From NCBI GenBank assembly GCA_937625935.1, contig OW569373.1, positions 248,001-312,000 of the forward strand: a stretch of 64,000 bases of DNA, given 5' to 3'. Origin of the DNA: Tetramitus jugosus. Its lineage: Eukaryota; Heterolobosea; Eutetramitea; Acrasida; Vahlkampfiidae. The notes beneath the pieces were generated by a model, which was given only the letters and a program-made list of their open reading frames with translations, did not search any database and was not told the DNA's origin. Below, one piece after another: positions 62,618 through 64,000 of the stretch. How positions within the stretch are numbered: the stretch's first letter is position 1; each line of letters starts with the position of its first letter. The position numbers were made by a program, and so were the translations under genes.

Positions 62618-64000
62618 TCACTTGGATGGTCTTGATGAGTACTTGAGAGATGATTTGGTTTGAATAGAGCTATGATTCTTTGACTTGTTGGCAGAAGGAA
62701 TCAGCAATTGTTGTGCTACTGAATTTCGAATCATTCTTTGCCGTCTTTCTTCTCGTTCCACTTGCTCCTGTTGTTTCACCTGTAGTACTCTGAAAGCTTG
62801 GGTACTCTCAAAACTATGAGTATGCTTGAAACTTTGAGAAGCTGTTGTGTTGGTGACTAAGTTGGCTGTGTTGTAGAATGTGATACTCTTAAATGGTAAG
62901 TGTCGTTTGTGTTCTTTTCTCAATAATGTCACATAGTCTCCTGATAGGTAAGAATTGGAGAATACTCCTACCTCTTCTGTATTTTGATCCTGAATACGCT
63001 TTCTTTCTTTCACTTGTTTGAACGTTTTGGACTCCAAACAACCAAGCTGACATCCAGTCCAAATATCAATTAAATCAACAAAGTTTTTGGTGACTACGAG
63101 CATTGTTGGAATTTGATCGCTGATAGAGATGGTCTCAATGCTTTGCTCGTTGTGGTAGTACTTTACCTGTTTCAATAAGGTGTGATCTTTCGCATTGTGA
63201 ATAAATATTATGTTATCCTTTGCTATCGATATGACTAACTCGTTTTTGTAGAACCTAATATGTGTTATACAAGAATTGTGTTTCGTCAGATGTCCTTTTA
63301 CTGCACCAATACTTGTATCCCACAATACTAAGCTCCCATTATCATATCCGGTACACAACATTCGATGCACACTATCAAGACCAACTTCAACAACTCGATT
63401 CAGTTGATGAATTAATTTTTCATCCCTCTCAGCGGCTAGAGTACCAATTAAGAACATTTTGGAATCATGCCACCACACAATAATATCCTTAAGTATATTT
63501 TGCTGGATCGCTTGCTCGTTGTAGATATCTCCACTCCAACTCAAACTATTCATTGTTTGTGCTTCACTTCTTAGAATGAAAGAACATCTATATATTACGT
63601 TTGCTCTTCTACTGACGTTATTCGTATGTGAGCGATCCAAATTGCCCTCAAATCCCATGGAAAATGACGGTGTGATCTTCATACTCCATGCTAGACTCCC
63701 AGTTAATTGAATATTAGAATCAATATTAATACATTGAACACTTCCATCAGAATATGCGATTGAAAGATACTTTGCATTTGTTGAGATAAATAGGTCGCTA
63801 ATAGCCTTCTCTGTTTCTCCACGACAAGCATTGTAAATAATTTTCTCTGCACAATCAACAATGTGAATCCAATAAGCGCGATCTCCCTTCAATGAAGTTG
63901 CCACAACGAAAGCTTTTTCTCCAACGAGGGTAATATTTGCGCTAGTACTGATGCAAAACTTACTGTTCGATGATTCTTCTAGATCTGTTACCAATCGGGC
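62618..64000 (-). CDS. WD40-like repeat protein, N-terminus cut by window end
   Basis: The frame enters from the window end and gives 460 residues. Beta-propeller-like units are visible: DLFISTNAKYLSIAYSDGSVQCINI, MLCTGYDNGSLVLWDTSIGAVKGHL, HIRFYKNELVISIAKDNIIFIHN, and IDIWTGCQLGCLE. The C-terminus is Gln/Arg/Lys-rich (VKQQEQVEREERRQRM), perhaps coiled coil, then Ser/Lys-rich. It could be a WDR93-type flagellar protein by the layout (propeller units with long loops and a charged tail), but I cannot confirm this. The first propeller blades are missing from the window. Confidence 0.55.
   Translation of the reverse strand, partial: ARLVTDLEESSNSKFCISTSANITLVGEKAFVVATSLKGDRAYWIHIVDCAEKIIYNACRGETEKAISDLFISTNAKYLSIAYSDGSVQCINIDSNIQLTGSLAWSMKITPSFSMGFEGNLDRSHTNNVSRRANVIYRCSFILRSEAQTMNSLSWSGDIYNEQAIQQNILKDIIVWWHDSKMFLIGTLAAERDEKLIHQLNRVVEVGLDSVHRMLCTGYDNGSLVLWDTSIGAVKGHLTKHNSCITHIRFYKNELVISIAKDNIIFIHNAKDHTLLKQVKYYHNEQSIETISISDQIPTMLVVTKNFVDLIDIWTGCQLGCLESKTFKQVKERKRIQDQNTEEVGVFSNSYLSGDYVTLLRKEHKRHLPFKSITFYNTANLVTNTTASQSFKHTHSFESTQAFRVLQVKQQEQVEREERRQRMIRNSVAQQLLIPSANKSKNHSSIQTKSSLKYSSRPSK

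Overview
The window is nuclear DNA of a free-living, flagellate-forming protist, most likely a heterolobosean amoeboflagellate close to Naegleria. I base this on gene content and style, not on a search. Genes are densely packed on both strands, neighbouring 3' ends lie as little as 11 bp apart, and most genes have no intron or a few short GT-AG introns near the 5' end. Intron donors are GTATGT, GTAAGT, GTGAGT or GTACGT, and several introns carry a TACTAAC or CTAAC branch-like motif. Many proteins carry Gln/Asn/Ser tracts. Axonemal dynein, augmin and MORN proteins sit beside signalling genes typical of amoebae.

Layout. 1-9.1 kb: the ESCRT regulator VTA1 (cut by the window start), a small unknown gene, a huge GPS/7TM/RGS receptor, and augmin subunit HAUS5. 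9.7-17.6 kb: an RWP-RK transcription factor, then three same-strand carbohydrate genes (GT43 glucuronyltransferase-like, GT14-like transferase, secreted GH42 beta-galactosidase). 17.6-20.9 kb: a piggyBac-family transposase with a large cysteine-rich insertion in its catalytic core. 21.3-33.2 kb: a TMEM69-like membrane protein, aldehyde dehydrogenase, CSTF1, a YjlB-like cupin, a four-TerD plus C2 protein and a double-C2/four-WW protein. 33.3-35.4 kb: a SpoU/TrmH methyltransferase, a tRNA-Ala(UGC) gene, and two decayed retrotransposon tails just upstream of the tRNA. 35.4-50.6 kb: a CHASE4-HAMP-PAS-RGS membrane protein and a five-exon DNAH1-type axonemal dynein heavy chain. 50.7-64 kb: a UPF0488 protein, Got1, a MORN protein, quinolinate phosphoribosyltransferase, a zinc-type dehydrogenase, a CHFR-like FHA/RING ligase, a pyruvate dehydrogenase E2/E3BP-like protein lacking the catalytic histidine, UGP2, and a WD-repeat protein cut by the window end.

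Themes. Two unrelated membrane receptors end in RGS domains, which points to heterotrimeric G-protein signalling joined directly to sensing. Dynein, and possibly MORN and the WD-repeat protein, fit a flagellar programme, while augmin and CHFR belong to mitosis. GT14-like and GT43 enzymes in tandem resemble the first and last steps of the animal glycosaminoglycan linker, but this is only a suggestion. The novelty candidates I rate highest are the CHASE4-RGS and GPS-7TM-RGS fusions, the piggyBac with its zinc-rich insertion, the multi-TerD-C2 protein, and the retroelement remnants beside the tRNA gene.
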